A stretch of 64,000 nucleotides of DNA from Xanthomonas sp. DAR 35659 (GCF_041242975.1 NZ_CP162488.1:1478001-1542000); one strand, 5' to 3'. Shown: positions 52,413 to 61,293, counted from the stretch's first letter. Made by a program: numbers and translations. The notes: generated by a model from the sequence alone, not told the origin.

Positions 52413-53300
52413 GCGGCCGGGGTTCGGGATGCGAAGTTTTGCGCCCCGTTCCAGGGTCATGGAGGCCGGCCGGCAGGTCCGGAACTTCCCGGGCGGCGGC
52501 GCGATCGGCGATCATTCTCGCTTTCTGCCAGCGGCTTCACATAGCGATGGTTCATGATTGCGAATACGTTCCCCCGCGCATTGCTATCTCTTGCGCCTTC
52601 CCGAGTGCCGCTGGGCGACCCATGAACACACTGCCGCGCTGGCTTGCCGTCCTGGCCGCCCTGTTGCTCCCCTTGGCCGCCTCCGCGCAGGACAAGGGCC
52701 AGGAAACCGACTACGCCGCGGCGATTCAACAGGCGATACTGAGCCAGTGGGTGCGGCCGGATTCGGTGCCGCTGGGGCAGAAGTGCAAGATCTCGATCAA
52801 GCAGATTCCCCCCGGCCAGGTGATCGAGGCCAAGGTCAGCCCCGACTGTCCCTACGACGAGGCTGGGCGGCGCTCGATCCAAGCGGCGGTGCTGCGCGCT
52901 CAGCCCTTGCCCTACCGCGGCTTCGAGCAGGTCTTCGTGCGCGAACTGAACCTCACCTTCACTGCGCGGGATCGCTGAGAGGCCTGGATCGAGATTCGGG
53001 ACTGGGGATGCGAAGTTCGCGCGCCGTTCCAGGGTCCTGGACGCCGCTGGCAGGCCCGGCGAGGTCGGGGAACTCTCCCTCGCGGCGGTGCGATCGGCGA
53101 TAATCCGCGCTTCCTGCCATCGGCTTCACATGGCGATGGTTCATGATTGCGAATACGTTCACCCGCGCATTGCTATCTCTTGCGCCTTCCCGAGTACCGC
53201 TGAGCGACCCATGAAGAAACTGCCGCGCTGGCTTGCCGTCCTGACCGCCCTGTTGCTCCCCTTGGCCGCGTCCGCGCAGGACAAGGGTCTGGAAATCGAC
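52146..53300 (+). repeat. Tandem duplication covering tolA 3' end, spacer and tolB 5' end
   Basis: Unit 1 runs from 52146 to about 52710 and unit 2 from 52712 to about 53300. The TolA-III coding parts are offset by 566 bases and the TolB-signal parts by 589, the difference being about 23 bases of indel in the spacer. Spacers share many runs, such as GATGGTTCATGATTGCGAAT (52548-52567 and 53137-53156). Confidence 0.95.
52622..52978 (+). CDS. Chimeric TolB-signal::TolA-III protein (free TolA C-terminal domain)
   Basis: This 118-residue protein is an in-frame fusion. Residues 1-28 (MNTLPRWLAVLAALLLPLAA...) equal the TolB signal region (MKKLPRWLAVLTALLLPLAA...). Residues 31-118 equal TolA domain III, with 12 differences over 88 aligned residues by my count. 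Both Cys of the domain are kept. After signal cleavage near AQDKG it should be a soluble periplasmic domain of about 95 residues, without the anchor and helical arm of TolA. Its spacing and leader copy those of tolB. It lies inside the tol gene order and probably shares its transcript. In E. coli, free periplasmic TolA-III disturbs Tol function, so a modulating role is possible; not tested. Confidence 0.9.
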   Translation: MNTLPRWLAVLAALLLPLAASAQDKGQETDYAAAIQQAILSQWVRPDSVPLGQKCKISIKQIPPGQVIEAKVSPDCPYDEAGRRSIQAAVLRAQPLPYRGFEQVFVRELNLTFTARDR

Positions 53301-54530
53301 ATCGTCGGCGGCAACGCCTCGGCGACCCCGATCACCGTCGTGCCGATGCCGTACCAGGGCTCGGCCGCCGCGCCGTCCACCGACGTCGCCGCGGTGGTCC
53401 GTGCCGACCTGGATCGGTCCGGCCAGTTCCGCAACCTGCCCGAGGCGCAGATCGTCGAGCGCCCGACCCGCGGCAGCGAAGTGCAGTACGCCACCTGGCG
53501 CGCGCTCAAGCAGGACTACCTGGTCGCCGGCCGGGTGATGGACGCGGGCGAGGGCGCCTACCGGGTCGAATACGAACTGTTCGACGTGGCCAAGGGCGAG
53601 CGCATGCTCGGCCTGGCGATGACCGCCCGCGCCAGCGCGATGCGCGACGTGGCGCACCAGATGGCCGATGCGATCTACGAAAAGATCACCGGCGTGCGCG
53701 GCGCGTTCTGGACCCGCATCGCCTACGTCACCGCCAGCGGCAAGGGCGGGGCGATGCGCTATGCGCTGATGGTCGCCGACTCCGACGGCTTCAACCCGCA
53801 GACCATCGTGCGCTCGGCCGAGCCGCTGCTGTCGCCGAACTGGAGCCCGGACGGCAAGAAGCTGGCCTACGTGAGCTTCGAGCGCGGCAACTCCTCGATC
53901 TACATCCAGGACATCGCCACCGGCGCGCGCCAACTGGTCTCCAGCTTCCGCGGCATCAACGGCGCCCCGTCGTTCTCGCCGGACGGCAAGAAGCTGGCCC
54001 TGGCGCTGTCGCGCAGCGGCAATCCGGAGATCTACGTGATGGACCTGGGCAGCAAGCAGCTGACCCAGCTGACCAACCATTTCGGCATCGACACCGAGCC
54101 GACCTGGGCGCCGGACGGCGGCTCGATCTACTTCACCTCCGACCGCGGCGGCCGCCCGCAGATCTACCAGGTCGCGGCGACCGGCGGCAGCGCCAACCGG
54201 GTGACCTTCCAGGGCAACTACAACGCCACCGCCAGCGTGTCCTTCGACGGCAACAAGATCGCCGTCGCCCAGGGCAGCGGCAACACCTACAAGATCGCGA
54301 TGATGGATCGCAGCCTGGGTTCGCCCCGCTGGAGCACGTTGTCTACGGGCTCGCTGGACGAGTCGCCGAGCTTCGCTCCCAACGCCAGCATGGTCCTGTA
54401 TGCCGCCCGCGAAGGCGGACGTGGCGTGCTTTACGCGGTTTCGGCCGATGCCCGCGTCCGTCAGCGCCTGGTGCTGGCCGATGGCGATGTGCGCGAGCCG
54501 TCGTGGTCGCCGTATCGGACCGCGCGTTGA
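53211..54530 (+). CDS. tolB: TolB, periplasmic beta-propeller protein
   Basis: This 439-residue protein has a signal peptide (MKKLPRWLAVLTALLLPLAASA), the N-terminal alpha/beta domain (about 22-160; its first residues EIDIVGG bind TolA), and a six-bladed propeller with repeats such as LSPNWSPDGKKLAYVS, PSFSPDGKKLALALS and PTWAPDGGSIYF. It shuttles between Pal and TolA. It follows the chimeric gene and precedes pal. Confidence 0.97.
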   Translation: MKKLPRWLAVLTALLLPLAASAQDKGLEIDIVGGNASATPITVVPMPYQGSAAAPSTDVAAVVRADLDRSGQFRNLPEAQIVERPTRGSEVQYATWRALKQDYLVAGRVMDAGEGAYRVEYELFDVAKGERMLGLAMTARASAMRDVAHQMADAIYEKITGVRGAFWTRIAYVTASGKGGAMRYALMVADSDGFNPQTIVRSAEPLLSPNWSPDGKKLAYVSFERGNSSIYIQDIATGARQLVSSFRGINGAPSFSPDGKKLALALSRSGNPEIYVMDLGSKQLTQLTNHFGIDTEPTWAPDGGSIYFTSDRGGRPQIYQVAATGGSANRVTFQGNYNATASVSFDGNKIAVAQGSGNTYKIAMMDRSLGSPRWSTLSTGSLDESPSFAPNASMVLYAAREGGRGVLYAVSADARVRQRLVLADGDVREPSWSPYRTAR

Positions 54531-54555
54531 CATGTAAGTTTGATGTTAATATTTC
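54527..54555 (+). promoter_or_regulatory. Candidate pal promoter overlapping the tolB stop
   Basis: TTGACA at 54527-54532 includes the tolB TGA; 17 bases later is TATTTC (54550-54555). The stretch is AT-rich for this genome. pal starts at 54601 with AAAGG upstream. The -10 is weak (three of six matches). Confidence 0.45.
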
Positions 54556-54600
54556 GCTGCGTTGAACCCCTCTAGGCTCAGGAGCCACAAAGGTATCCCC

Positions 54601-55119
54601 ATGAACAAGACCACCCGCGTTCTGCTTGTTTCGCTGTTGTCCGTCGCAGCTCTGGCCGGCTGCACCAAGAAGGTCAAGGAAGTTCCCCAGACCGACACCA
54701 CCAGCACCACCGGCAACACCCCCTCGACCGGCCCGTCGACCTCCGGCCTGTACGGCCCGGGCGATCTGGACACCGATGCCTGCCTGCGCCAGCGCGTGGT
54801 CTACTTCGATCTGGATCAGGACTCGCTGAAGCCGGAGTTCCAGGCGATCATGGCCTGCCACGCCAAGTACCTGCGTGACCGTCCGTCCTCGCGCATCACC
54901 CTGCAGGGCAATGCCGACGAGCGCGGTTCGCGCGAGTACAACATGGGCCTGGGCGAGCGTCGTGGCAACGCCGTGTCCTCGGCGCTGCAGGCGGCCGGCG
55001 GTTCGGCTGCGCAGCTGACCGTGGTCAGCTACGGTGAAGAGCGTCCGGTCTGCACCGAGTCGAACGAGTCCTGCTGGTCGCAGAACCGTCGCGTCGAGAT
55101 CGTCTACACGGCGCAGTAA
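54601..55119 (+). CDS. pal: Pal, peptidoglycan-associated lipoprotein
   Basis: This 172-residue lipoprotein has the lipobox LAALAGC region (Cys21) and a Ser/Thr/Pro-rich linker. The OmpA-like domain (about 60-170) has VVYFDLDQDSL, the peptidoglycan-binding segment ITLQGNADERGSREYNMGLGERR in part, and the end NRRVEIVY. It anchors the outer membrane to murein and binds TolB. AAAGGTATCCCC precedes the ATG. Confidence 0.98.
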   Translation: MNKTTRVLLVSLLSVAALAGCTKKVKEVPQTDTTSTTGNTPSTGPSTSGLYGPGDLDTDACLRQRVVYFDLDQDSLKPEFQAIMACHAKYLRDRPSSRITLQGNADERGSREYNMGLGERRGNAVSSALQAAGGSAAQLTVVSYGEERPVCTESNESCWSQNRRVEIVYTAQ

Positions 55120-55122
55120 TCC

Positions 55123-55935
55123 ATGCGTATCGGTGTCCTCACATCGATGATCGTCGCGGCGGCCCTCGTGGCCGCCGCTCCGGTTCATGCGCAACGCGCG
55201 AGTCTTGCCGATCGCGTGGCCGTGCTCGAGCAGCAGGCCATGAACACCCAGGCCAACACCGACATGCTTAACCAGCTCAACCAGCTGCGGACGCAGATGC
55301 AGGCGTTGGAAGCGACGATCGAGCAGTTGCAGCACGACAACGAACAGCTCAAGCAGCGCGCCAAGGACCAGTACCTGGACCTGGACGGCCGCCTGAACCG
55401 GCTCGAGGGTGGCGCCATGCCGCCGTTGCCGCCGGCCGGCGCTGCCGCACCGGCCGCCTCCGCACCCGCTGCCAAGCCGGCTGCCGCCGTGTCCGAACGG
55501 CCGCCGTCGGTGCATGGCGATGCCGGCACGCTCGCCGCCACCGGCGACGAGCGCACCAGCTACAACGTCGCCTTCGACGCGCTGAAGGCCGGCAAGTACG
55601 CCGACTCGGCGAACCTGTTCCAGAGCTTTCTCGAGCTGTACCCGAACGGCGTCTATGCCCCCAATGCCTTGTACTGGCTTGGCGAGAGCTATTACGCCAC
55701 CAAGAATTTCCCGCTGGCCGAGGCGCAGTTCCGCGACCTGATCGGCCGCTACCCGACGCACGACAAGGCGTCCGGCGCCCTGCTCAAGCTGGGCCTGTCG
55801 CAGTACGGCGAAGGCAAGGCGCAGGAAGCCGAGCAGACCCTGCAGCAGGTGATCAGCCAGTATCCGGGATCGGATGCGGCGCGCACCGCCCAGGACCGCC
55901 TCCAGTCGATCCGCATCGGCCAGCAGTTGCGCTGA
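55123..55935 (+). CDS. cpoB: CpoB (YbgF), periplasmic Tol-Pal coordinator
   Basis: This 270-residue protein has a signal peptide (MRIGVLTSMIVAAALVAAAPVHA), an N-terminal coiled coil that trimerises (about 30-98: DRVAVLEQQAMNTQANTD..., ATIEQLQHDNEQLKQ), an Ala/Pro-rich linker, and a C-terminal TPR domain (about 145-265). It links PBP1B activity to Tol assembly in E. coli. It starts four bases after the pal stop, in the same operon. Confidence 0.95.
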   Translation: MRIGVLTSMIVAAALVAAAPVHAQRASLADRVAVLEQQAMNTQANTDMLNQLNQLRTQMQALEATIEQLQHDNEQLKQRAKDQYLDLDGRLNRLEGGAMPPLPPAGAAAPAASAPAAKPAAAVSERPPSVHGDAGTLAATGDERTSYNVAFDALKAGKYADSANLFQSFLELYPNGVYAPNALYWLGESYYATKNFPLAEAQFRDLIGRYPTHDKASGALLKLGLSQYGEGKAQEAEQTLQQVISQYPGSDAARTAQDRLQSIRIGQQLR

Positions 55936-55979
55936 GCCCCAACCGCTGCCGCCCTCGTCGCGGGAGCATACTTCCCGCC

Positions 55980-56651
55980 ATGGCCGCCGTTCCCAGCGAT
56001 ATCGTCCAAAGCCCGCGCCTGAAGCTGACGGAGATCTTCCTGTCGCTGCAGGGCGAAGCCGAGAGCGCCGGCTGGCCGACCGTGTTCGTGCGCCTGACCG
56101 GCTGCCCGCTGCGCTGCAGCTACTGCGACACCGCCTACGCCTTCCATGGCGGGCAATGGTGGGACATCGAGGCGATCCTGGCCGAAGTGGCGCGCCACGG
56201 CGTGCGCCACGTCTGCGTGACCGGCGGCGAGCCGCTGGCGCAGAAACGCTGCCTGCGCCTGCTCGAACAGTTGTGCGACGCCGGCTACGACGTGTCGCTG
56301 GAAACCTCCGGCGCGCTGGACATCGCCGAGGTCGACCCGCGCGTATCGCGGGTGCTCGACATCAAGACGCCGGCCTCGCAGGAAGTGCAGCGCAACCGCT
56401 GGGAGAACCTGCCGCTGCTGACCGCGCGCGACCAGATCAAGTTCGTGCTGTGCGGCCGCGCCGATTACGAGTGGGCGCGCGCGATCGTCGCCGAGCACCG
56501 CCTGCACGAGCGCTGCACGGTCTGGTTCTCGCCGAGCAAGAGCGAACTGGCGCCGCGCGACCTGGCCGACTGGATCGTCGCCGACCGCCTGCCGGTGCGT
56601 TTCCAGATGCAGTTGCACAAGCTGCTGTGGAACGACGAGCCAGGCCGTTAG
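55980..56651 (+). CDS. queE: 7-carboxy-7-deazaguanine synthase, radical SAM
   Basis: This 223-residue enzyme makes 7-carboxy-7-deazaguanine in the queuosine pathway. The radical SAM cluster motif is [14 protein letters not shown] (CxxxCxxC), preceded by [22 protein letters not shown], the QueE signature. GGEPLAQK is the SAM GGE motif. It follows cpoB and precedes queC with a repeat-rich gap, giving a queuosine pair. Confidence 0.96.
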   Translation: MAAVPSDIVQSPRLKLTEIFLSLQGEAESAGWPTVFVRLTGCPLRCSYCDTAYAFHGGQWWDIEAILAEVARHGVRHVCVTGGEPLAQKRCLRLLEQLCDAGYDVSLETSGALDIAEVDPRVSRVLDIKTPASQEVQRNRWENLPLLTARDQIKFVLCGRADYEWARAIVAEHRLHERCTVWFSPSKSELAPRDLADWIVADRLPVRFQMQLHKLLWNDEPGR

Positions 56652-56667
56652 CTGCGCCGGTGCGCAG

Positions 56668-56838
56668 CTGGGAATCGGGAATGGGGAAACGGGAATCGGA
56701 AAAGCGGCGCGTTGCCGACGTCCCCTGTTGCGCGCTTCGCTTCCGCGACTTGAAAGCCGGCGATCGCTCATCCTCTGTGTCCAGTGCGGCTGTTACGCTT
56801 TAACCATTCCCGTTTCTCCATTCCCCATTCCCGGCCCC
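56668..56838. repeat. Heptamer inverted repeat pair between queE and queC
   Basis: G-rich heptamers (GGGAATCGGGAATGGGGAAA at 56671-56690) face C-rich ones (CATTCCCGTTTCTCCATTCC at 56805-56824, then CCATTCCCGG). They have the same end sequences as the ruvC-ruvA repeats, with another core. Confidence 0.85.
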
Positions 56839-56841
56839 CAA

Positions 56842-57507
56842 ATGAAAAACGCCGTCGTCCTACTCTCAGGTGGCATGGATTCCGCCGTCGTCGTCGCCAT
56901 CGCCCGTGAGCAGGGCTATGCCGTGCATGCGCTGAGCGTGCGCTACGGCCAGCGCCATACCTCGGAACTGGACGCGGCCGAGCGTGTCGCCGCCGCGCTC
57001 GGCGCGGTGGCGCACAAGACCGTCGCCGTGGACCTGCGCAGCATCGGCGGCTCCGCGCTGACCGACGACATCGAGGTGCCGGACGCCGGTGGCGACGGTA
57101 TCCCGGTCACCTACGTGCCGGCGCGCAACACCATCATGCTGTCGGTGGCGCTGGGCTGGGCCGAGGTGCTGGGTGCGGCCGACATCTTCTGCGGCGTCAA
57201 TGCGGTGGACTACTCGGGCTATCCGGACTGTCGCCCGGAGTTCATCGACGCGTTCCAGGCCCTGGCCAACCTGGCGACCAAGGCCGGCGTGGAAGGCGCC
57301 GGGCTGCGCGTGCACGCGCCGCTGCAGCGCATGAGCAAGGCCGACATCGTGCGCGAGGGCCTGCGCCTGGGCGTGGACTTCGGCCTGACCGTGTCCTGCT
57401 ACCGCGCCGACGCCGCCGGCCGCGCCTGCGGCCACTGCGATGCCTGCCGCCTGCGCGCGGCCGGCTTCGCCGATGCCGGCGTGGCCGACCCGACCCGCTA
57501 CGCCTGA
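56842..57507 (+). CDS. queC: 7-cyano-7-deazaguanine synthase
   Basis: This 221-residue enzyme converts CDG to preQ0 with ATP and ammonia. The PP-loop motif is [13 protein letters not shown] near residue 8, and the C-terminal zinc site has [20 protein letters not shown] (four Cys). It is complete. The pair with queE suggests shared control; no preQ1 riboswitch is seen. Confidence 0.97.
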   Translation: MKNAVVLLSGGMDSAVVVAIAREQGYAVHALSVRYGQRHTSELDAAERVAAALGAVAHKTVAVDLRSIGGSALTDDIEVPDAGGDGIPVTYVPARNTIMLSVALGWAEVLGAADIFCGVNAVDYSGYPDCRPEFIDAFQALANLATKAGVEGAGLRVHAPLQRMSKADIVREGLRLGVDFGLTVSCYRADAAGRACGHCDACRLRAAGFADAGVADPTRYA

Positions 57508-57542
57508 TTTCGCGTTGACGCGGGGCTGGGGTAGACTACGCA

Positions 57543-57569
57543 CCCCGGCGCAACGCCGGGGCATTGTTT
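57543..57569 (+). terminator. Terminator after queC
   Basis: CCCCGGCG (57543-57550), loop CAA, CGCCGGGG (57554-57561) and then CATTGTTTT. A perfect 8-bp GC stem followed by a short T-rich end, ending just before the tRNA. Confidence 0.75.
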
Positions 57570-57570
57570 T

Positions 57571-57646
57571 GGGCCGTTAGCTCAGTCGGTAGAGCAGAAG
57601 ACTTTTAATCTTTTGGTCGATGGTTCGAATCCATCACGGCCCACCA
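57571..57646 (+). tRNA. tRNA-Lys (anticodon TTT), CCA encoded
   Basis: The 76 bases fold as a cloverleaf: acceptor GGGCCGT pairs with ACGGCCC, D arm GCTCAGTCGGTAGAGC, anticodon stem GAAGA/TCTTT with loop CTTTTAA (anticodon TTT at 57604-57606), and T arm GATGGTTCGAATCCATC, with CCA encoded. tRNA-Lys genes are common integration sites, and the island-like DNA that follows fits this. Confidence 0.97.
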
Positions 57647-58322
57647 AAAAAATCAGGCGCTTGCCTCACAGCGAGCGCCTTATCACGGCGTCGGGAAAGT
57701 CGTGACGTCGTGCGTCTTGTATGAGACTTCTTCGGTGCATGCGATTGGCCAGCGGTTCTAGTGCTTTGACCGCGATGTGAATGGTTGCGCACATCCCAGT
57801 TCGCACAACAGCTTGGTCGGTTGCTGCTTCGCCAAGGACCGGCTGCTCGTGGTCGTCGCGCCGTGCTTGACCTGCCTACACCAACGCCGGGCGTGCTCAG
57901 GTGGGGTGCCGGGCGTCTTGATGTCGAGTCCCAGCCGACCAACGTAATGTAGACGGCGGGCGCTGATCCAAGAGCCCATCACGAGGTTCTTCCTGTTCCT
58001 GATGATCCACGACGCTACCGTAGATGGCGGCGCCGCGCGGCCCGTCGCATGGAATCACCTTGCCCGCGGCGAACTGGTGCAGTGGGGCGAGATATCCAGA
58101 GTGAACCCTGCGCTATGGCCTGCACACATTCCGGCAATCTGGCGGCCCCGTAACGTCCGGGTATCCGCCGTCTTCATATGCGCCCGATAGCCGGACGTGT
58201 CGCTCGTATTGAAGGGGATCACCAGCGATCGGCAGGTGATCAACGTCGCACTCCATTGTGGTCACGTTCCGAACCCGGCGCGATGAAGCGCTTTGCCGGA
58301 AAAATTTAAAGCGGACCCAACT
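57647..58322. other. Gene-poor region after tRNA-Lys
   Basis: I recognise no gene in these 676 bases. A hairpin (AGGCGCTTGC, loop CTCACA, GCGAGCGCCT) lies at 57655-57680 and may terminate the tRNA. Short open frames at 57758-57982 and 58055-58243 on the minus strand have no clear start signal. Base composition is less GC-rich than the rest. I find no duplicated tRNA end that would mark the other edge of an island. Confidence 0.5.
57655..57680. terminator. Hairpin after tRNA-Lys
   Basis: A 10-bp stem with one mismatch and a six-base loop, nine bases after the tRNA end. No T-run follows. Confidence 0.5.
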
Positions 58323-59594
58323 TTAGGTCGTTAAATTGTTGGCAACTATCTTGTTCGATGCACCCTGATCTAGAATCTGCCCTTGAGTGTTGGCGCGTAC
58401 CACATTGCCGGTAATGGCGTAGCTGTTGACGCCGGCCTCCACAACAATGCCGTAGCCCTTGGCCGTAGTGCCGTTGTGGACGATCAGATTTCCTGAAACG
58501 ACATAGTCCTGCACCGCGGGTGCGACCATATGAATGCCATGCCCGCCGCCAGTGCCGAGGCCGTTCTGCTGGATCTTGCAGCCGCTGATATTTCCACTGC
58601 CTCCATTTAGAACGATCGCGCCACCGGCGTTATTGAACAGCCTCACGCCCGACATTCCTAGGATCATGCCGGGAGGCTGAGGGCCGCCGATATTGATTCC
58701 CGCCCCAGCTGCATTGACCTTGCCTGAAGTCGCAATCCATGTGCCGGTCAAATCAAGATGTACAACGCTGCCCGCCTCGACGAATACGCCTGTGTTCAGT
58801 GCGCCGTCGACAGAGCACAGTGAAGAGACGAAGACCTCGCGGTTGGTGGTGGTGTTGTAGGTCTGGCTCATGTAAAGACCCGTCCCGCAGTCGATGATGT
58901 CACAAGCTCCCAAATAAATTCCTCCAGCACCACCCCCGACGGTGACACCAAAGCTGTTAGCGGCATTGGCGCACGTTATCTTCGTGCCGCCTTCAATAAA
59001 AAATCCGGCGCCTGTATGCAGGGCAATGGATCTATTTTTGGCTGCGATGTGTCCGGCATAAATAGTGATGTAGTCAAATGAATCCGCGAAGATGCCGCCG
59101 AAATGTCGCGGTGGGACGGATGAGTCTTCGGGCCTGCCGATGAAGACGTTTTCCAGCCGTCCACGCGCCCAGCGTTGTCCGTGGATAGCCCATCCAGCCG
59201 ATTTGTCCACGACTGCGTCTATGGTGATGTTGCGGAAGCACACACCTACGGCCTCGACAGATGGTGTCCCGAAACGGAACCCATTTGCGGTAGCGCTGGT
59301 CATTACGAATCGCGAACCCTGTCCTTCCCCAAACACAGTGGTGTAATTGGCGAGGCCACTTACTTCGCGGTTGAGTACATATGTCCCCAGTGGGACATAG
59401 ACACGTCGAGATGCATTTACAGCTGCCTGCGTCGCTGCCCAGTCGATCTCGTCTGTCAATGTCGTCACAAATGGATAGACGGCTCGTGCCATATCCAGTG
59501 TTTCGTATCGTTGCGAGAGTGGATGGGATGCTCCGTCCGCGATGGCGCCAAAGTCCTGCGGTGATACAGGCGCAATTTGTTCAGAGGTGGTCAT
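58323..59594 (-). CDS. Right-handed beta-helix (pectate-lyase-like / tail-spike-like) protein
   Basis: This 423-residue protein has the Pectate_lyase_3-type opening DFGAIADGASHPLSQRYETL, with RVYVPLGTYVLNREV as the first coil. Repeated short strands with N, G and V follow, typical of a parallel beta-helix (SGNISGCKIQQNGLG, GNLIVHNGTTAKGYG, ITGNVVRANTQG). Proteins like this occur as phage tail spikes or polysaccharide-modifying enzymes. There is no signal peptide, which favours phage origin. The start has GAGGAAAC upstream; an earlier in-frame ATG is less likely. Its base composition differs from the neighbours. I see no catalytic residues that fix an activity. Confidence 0.8.
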   Translation of the reverse strand: MTTSEQIAPVSPQDFGAIADGASHPLSQRYETLDMARAVYPFVTTLTDEIDWAATQAAVNASRRVYVPLGTYVLNREVSGLANYTTVFGEGQGSRFVMTSATANGFRFGTPSVEAVGVCFRNITIDAVVDKSAGWAIHGQRWARGRLENVFIGRPEDSSVPPRHFGGIFADSFDYITIYAGHIAAKNRSIALHTGAGFFIEGGTKITCANAANSFGVTVGGGAGGIYLGACDIIDCGTGLYMSQTYNTTTNREVFVSSLCSVDGALNTGVFVEAGSVVHLDLTGTWIATSGKVNAAGAGINIGGPQPPGMILGMSGVRLFNNAGGAIVLNGGSGNISGCKIQQNGLGTGGGHGIHMVAPAVQDYVVSGNLIVHNGTTAKGYGIVVEAGVNSYAITGNVVRANTQGQILDQGASNKIVANNLTT

Positions 59595-59775
59595 GTCAAG
59601 TTTCCTCGCTGCGTTGATCGGTCCAATTGCTGGCATGATCATGTTCCAATAGGTACTAAATCTTGAGCGCTCTTGGCACTTGGAATCTTTTTTCTGGGAT
59701 AACGGCGTCACGAGCGAACCAGCGAAGTTCCTCCGGCGCGATGGCCGGCTCAAGCTCACCGGCGCCGTCAAGACC

Positions 59776-60084
59776 TTACCTGGCCGCGTTCTCGGAGAGC
59801 GGATACAGGCCTAGCGAAATGGACAGCCGCGCCGGCACGCCGAGTTGGGCCCTGCACTTCAGGTCGCCCTGCAGCGGGATCCAGTCCTCCGCTGCGAGAG
59901 GGCAGGCCTCGCGCAACGCGGCAATGTCCAGGACATCGCCCTTGAATCCCGGTATCGCCCATGGGTCTCCATGGAACTCGATCACCAACAGCCTATCGGC
60001 TGGCCCTGCCTCGGGGATGGAGCAACCGTGCCGCCATTTGGTGTAACCCTTCTCCATCTGCGTCCCGATGATGATTGCCGGCAT
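59776..60084 (-). CDS. Hypothetical protein in the tRNA-Lys island
   Basis: This 102-residue protein (MPAIIIGTQMEKGYTKWRHG...) has no recognised domain, signal peptide or membrane segment. GGAGCACGGT immediately precedes the chosen ATG; an ATG at 60096 is also in frame. It is on the same strand as the beta-helix gene, 181 bases upstream. It may belong to the same acquired segment. Confidence 0.55.
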   Translation of the reverse strand: MPAIIIGTQMEKGYTKWRHGCSIPEAGPADRLLVIEFHGDPWAIPGFKGDVLDIAALREACPLAAEDWIPLQGDLKCRAQLGVPARLSISLGLYPLSENAAR

Positions 60085-60150
60085 ACCGTGCTCCATTGAA
60101 GAGTGCTTCGTATCCGCGGCCGCTGCCGTGGCGGTCCGCGCAGCATCCCA

Positions 60151-60181
60151 CTGGCCGGTCTCCCTTGATGAGACTGGCCAG
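60151..60181. other. Long perfect-type hairpin
   Basis: CTGGCCGGTCTC (60151-60162), loop CCTTGAT, GAGACTGGCCAG (60170-60181): a 12-bp stem with one mismatch. It lies in the 288-base gap between the hypothetical gene and argP, which otherwise holds no visible gene. It may be a terminator or attenuator or an insertion scar. Confidence 0.6.
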
Positions 60182-60372
60182 CGCAGAAAGGGGCGCTGGC
60201 CGCCGCGACGGATTGTCGAAGAGAGGGCTGCCGGTCTTGGCGTCCGGCAGGGCGCCAGCCGTCTGGCCCGCACGTTGCGTTCGCAGGAGATACGTGCCTT
60301 GGAGCCTGGCGCAGCGAATGGTGGAGCTGGCCGCACCACCTTGAGTGCATCCCTATCGAGCGCGAGCGTGGT

Positions 60373-61281
60373 TCAAGCGCTCTTGCGGTCGCGCTGCATG
60401 CCCGACGCCGCCATGCGCAACGCCTGGCCGATGTGCTGCAGCACGTTCGACCGAACCGCCGCATGCTGCCAGTACAGCGGCACGTCGAGCCAGCGTTTGC
60501 GGTCGATGATCACGATCCGTTTGTCGCGCAGCGCGGGTGCGAGCATCTGTTCGGGCGCCAGGCACCATCCCAGGCCGCGCGCGGCGGCGTCGACGAAGCC
60601 GGTCGACGTCGGCAGGTAGTGAATGGGCGGGTCGAGGCGGGTACGGGTGATGCGTCGCGTGAAGCGGGCCTGCAGGCCATCCTTGCGGTTGAACACCAGC
60701 ATCGGCGCCTGCGCCAACGTCGCGGCGTCCAGGCCCGCGGCGAAGTGGCGGGCGACGAACGCCGGTGCGGCGATGGCGTAGTAGCGCATCGCGCCCAGCG
60801 CGTGCACGTTGCAGCCCTGCAGCGGCCTGTTTTCCGAGGTGACGGCGCCGAGCACCGAGCCGTTGCGCAGTAATTCCAGGGTGTGGTCCTGGTCGTCCAC
60901 GCGCACGTCGAACAGGTAGCCGTACGCGTGGTGCAGGTCGGCCAGCGCAGGCAGGAGCCAGGTCTGCAGCGAGTCGTCGTTCACCGCGATCGCGATGCTG
61001 TGCGGCCGCCCGGCGTCGGCATTGGCCGGCAGGAAGTCCGCCATCGCCTCGGCTTCCAGCGCCTGCATCGGCCTGACCCGGCGCAGCAGCCGTTCGCCTG
61101 CCGCCGTCGGCCGGCATGGCGCCTGGCGCACCACCAGTACCTGCCCGAGGCGGTCTTCGAGCGCCTTGATCCGCTGCGAGATCGCAGAGGCGGTCACCGA
61201 CAGTCGACGCGCGGCGGCGTCGAAGCTGCCCTCTTCGAGAACGGCGGAGAATGCGGCCAGTTGTGGATGCAGCAGGTTCAT
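60373..61281 (-). CDS. argP: ArgP, LysR-family regulator of arginine export
   Basis: This 302-residue LysR protein (MNLLHPQLAAFSAVLEEGSFDAAARRLSVTASAISQRIK region) matches ArgP/IciA in the helix-turn-helix and in length. Its divergent partner is an argO-like exporter, the standard ArgP target. ArgP activates argO with arginine and represses it with lysine in E. coli. The two start 104 bases apart. Confidence 0.92.
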   Translation of the reverse strand: MNLLHPQLAAFSAVLEEGSFDAAARRLSVTASAISQRIKALEDRLGQVLVVRQAPCRPTAAGERLLRRVRPMQALEAEAMADFLPANADAGRPHSIAIAVNDDSLQTWLLPALADLHHAYGYLFDVRVDDQDHTLELLRNGSVLGAVTSENRPLQGCNVHALGAMRYYAIAAPAFVARHFAAGLDAATLAQAPMLVFNRKDGLQARFTRRITRTRLDPPIHYLPTSTGFVDAAARGLGWCLAPEQMLAPALRDKRIVIIDRKRWLDVPLYWQHAAVRSNVLQHIGQALRMAASGMQRDRKSA

Positions 61282-61293
61282 GGGGCTGGTCTC

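Noticed and set aside
57758..58243. Small minus-strand open frames after tRNA-Lys
   Set aside because: No ribosome binding site, no recognised domain, and frames do not join into a longer remnant.
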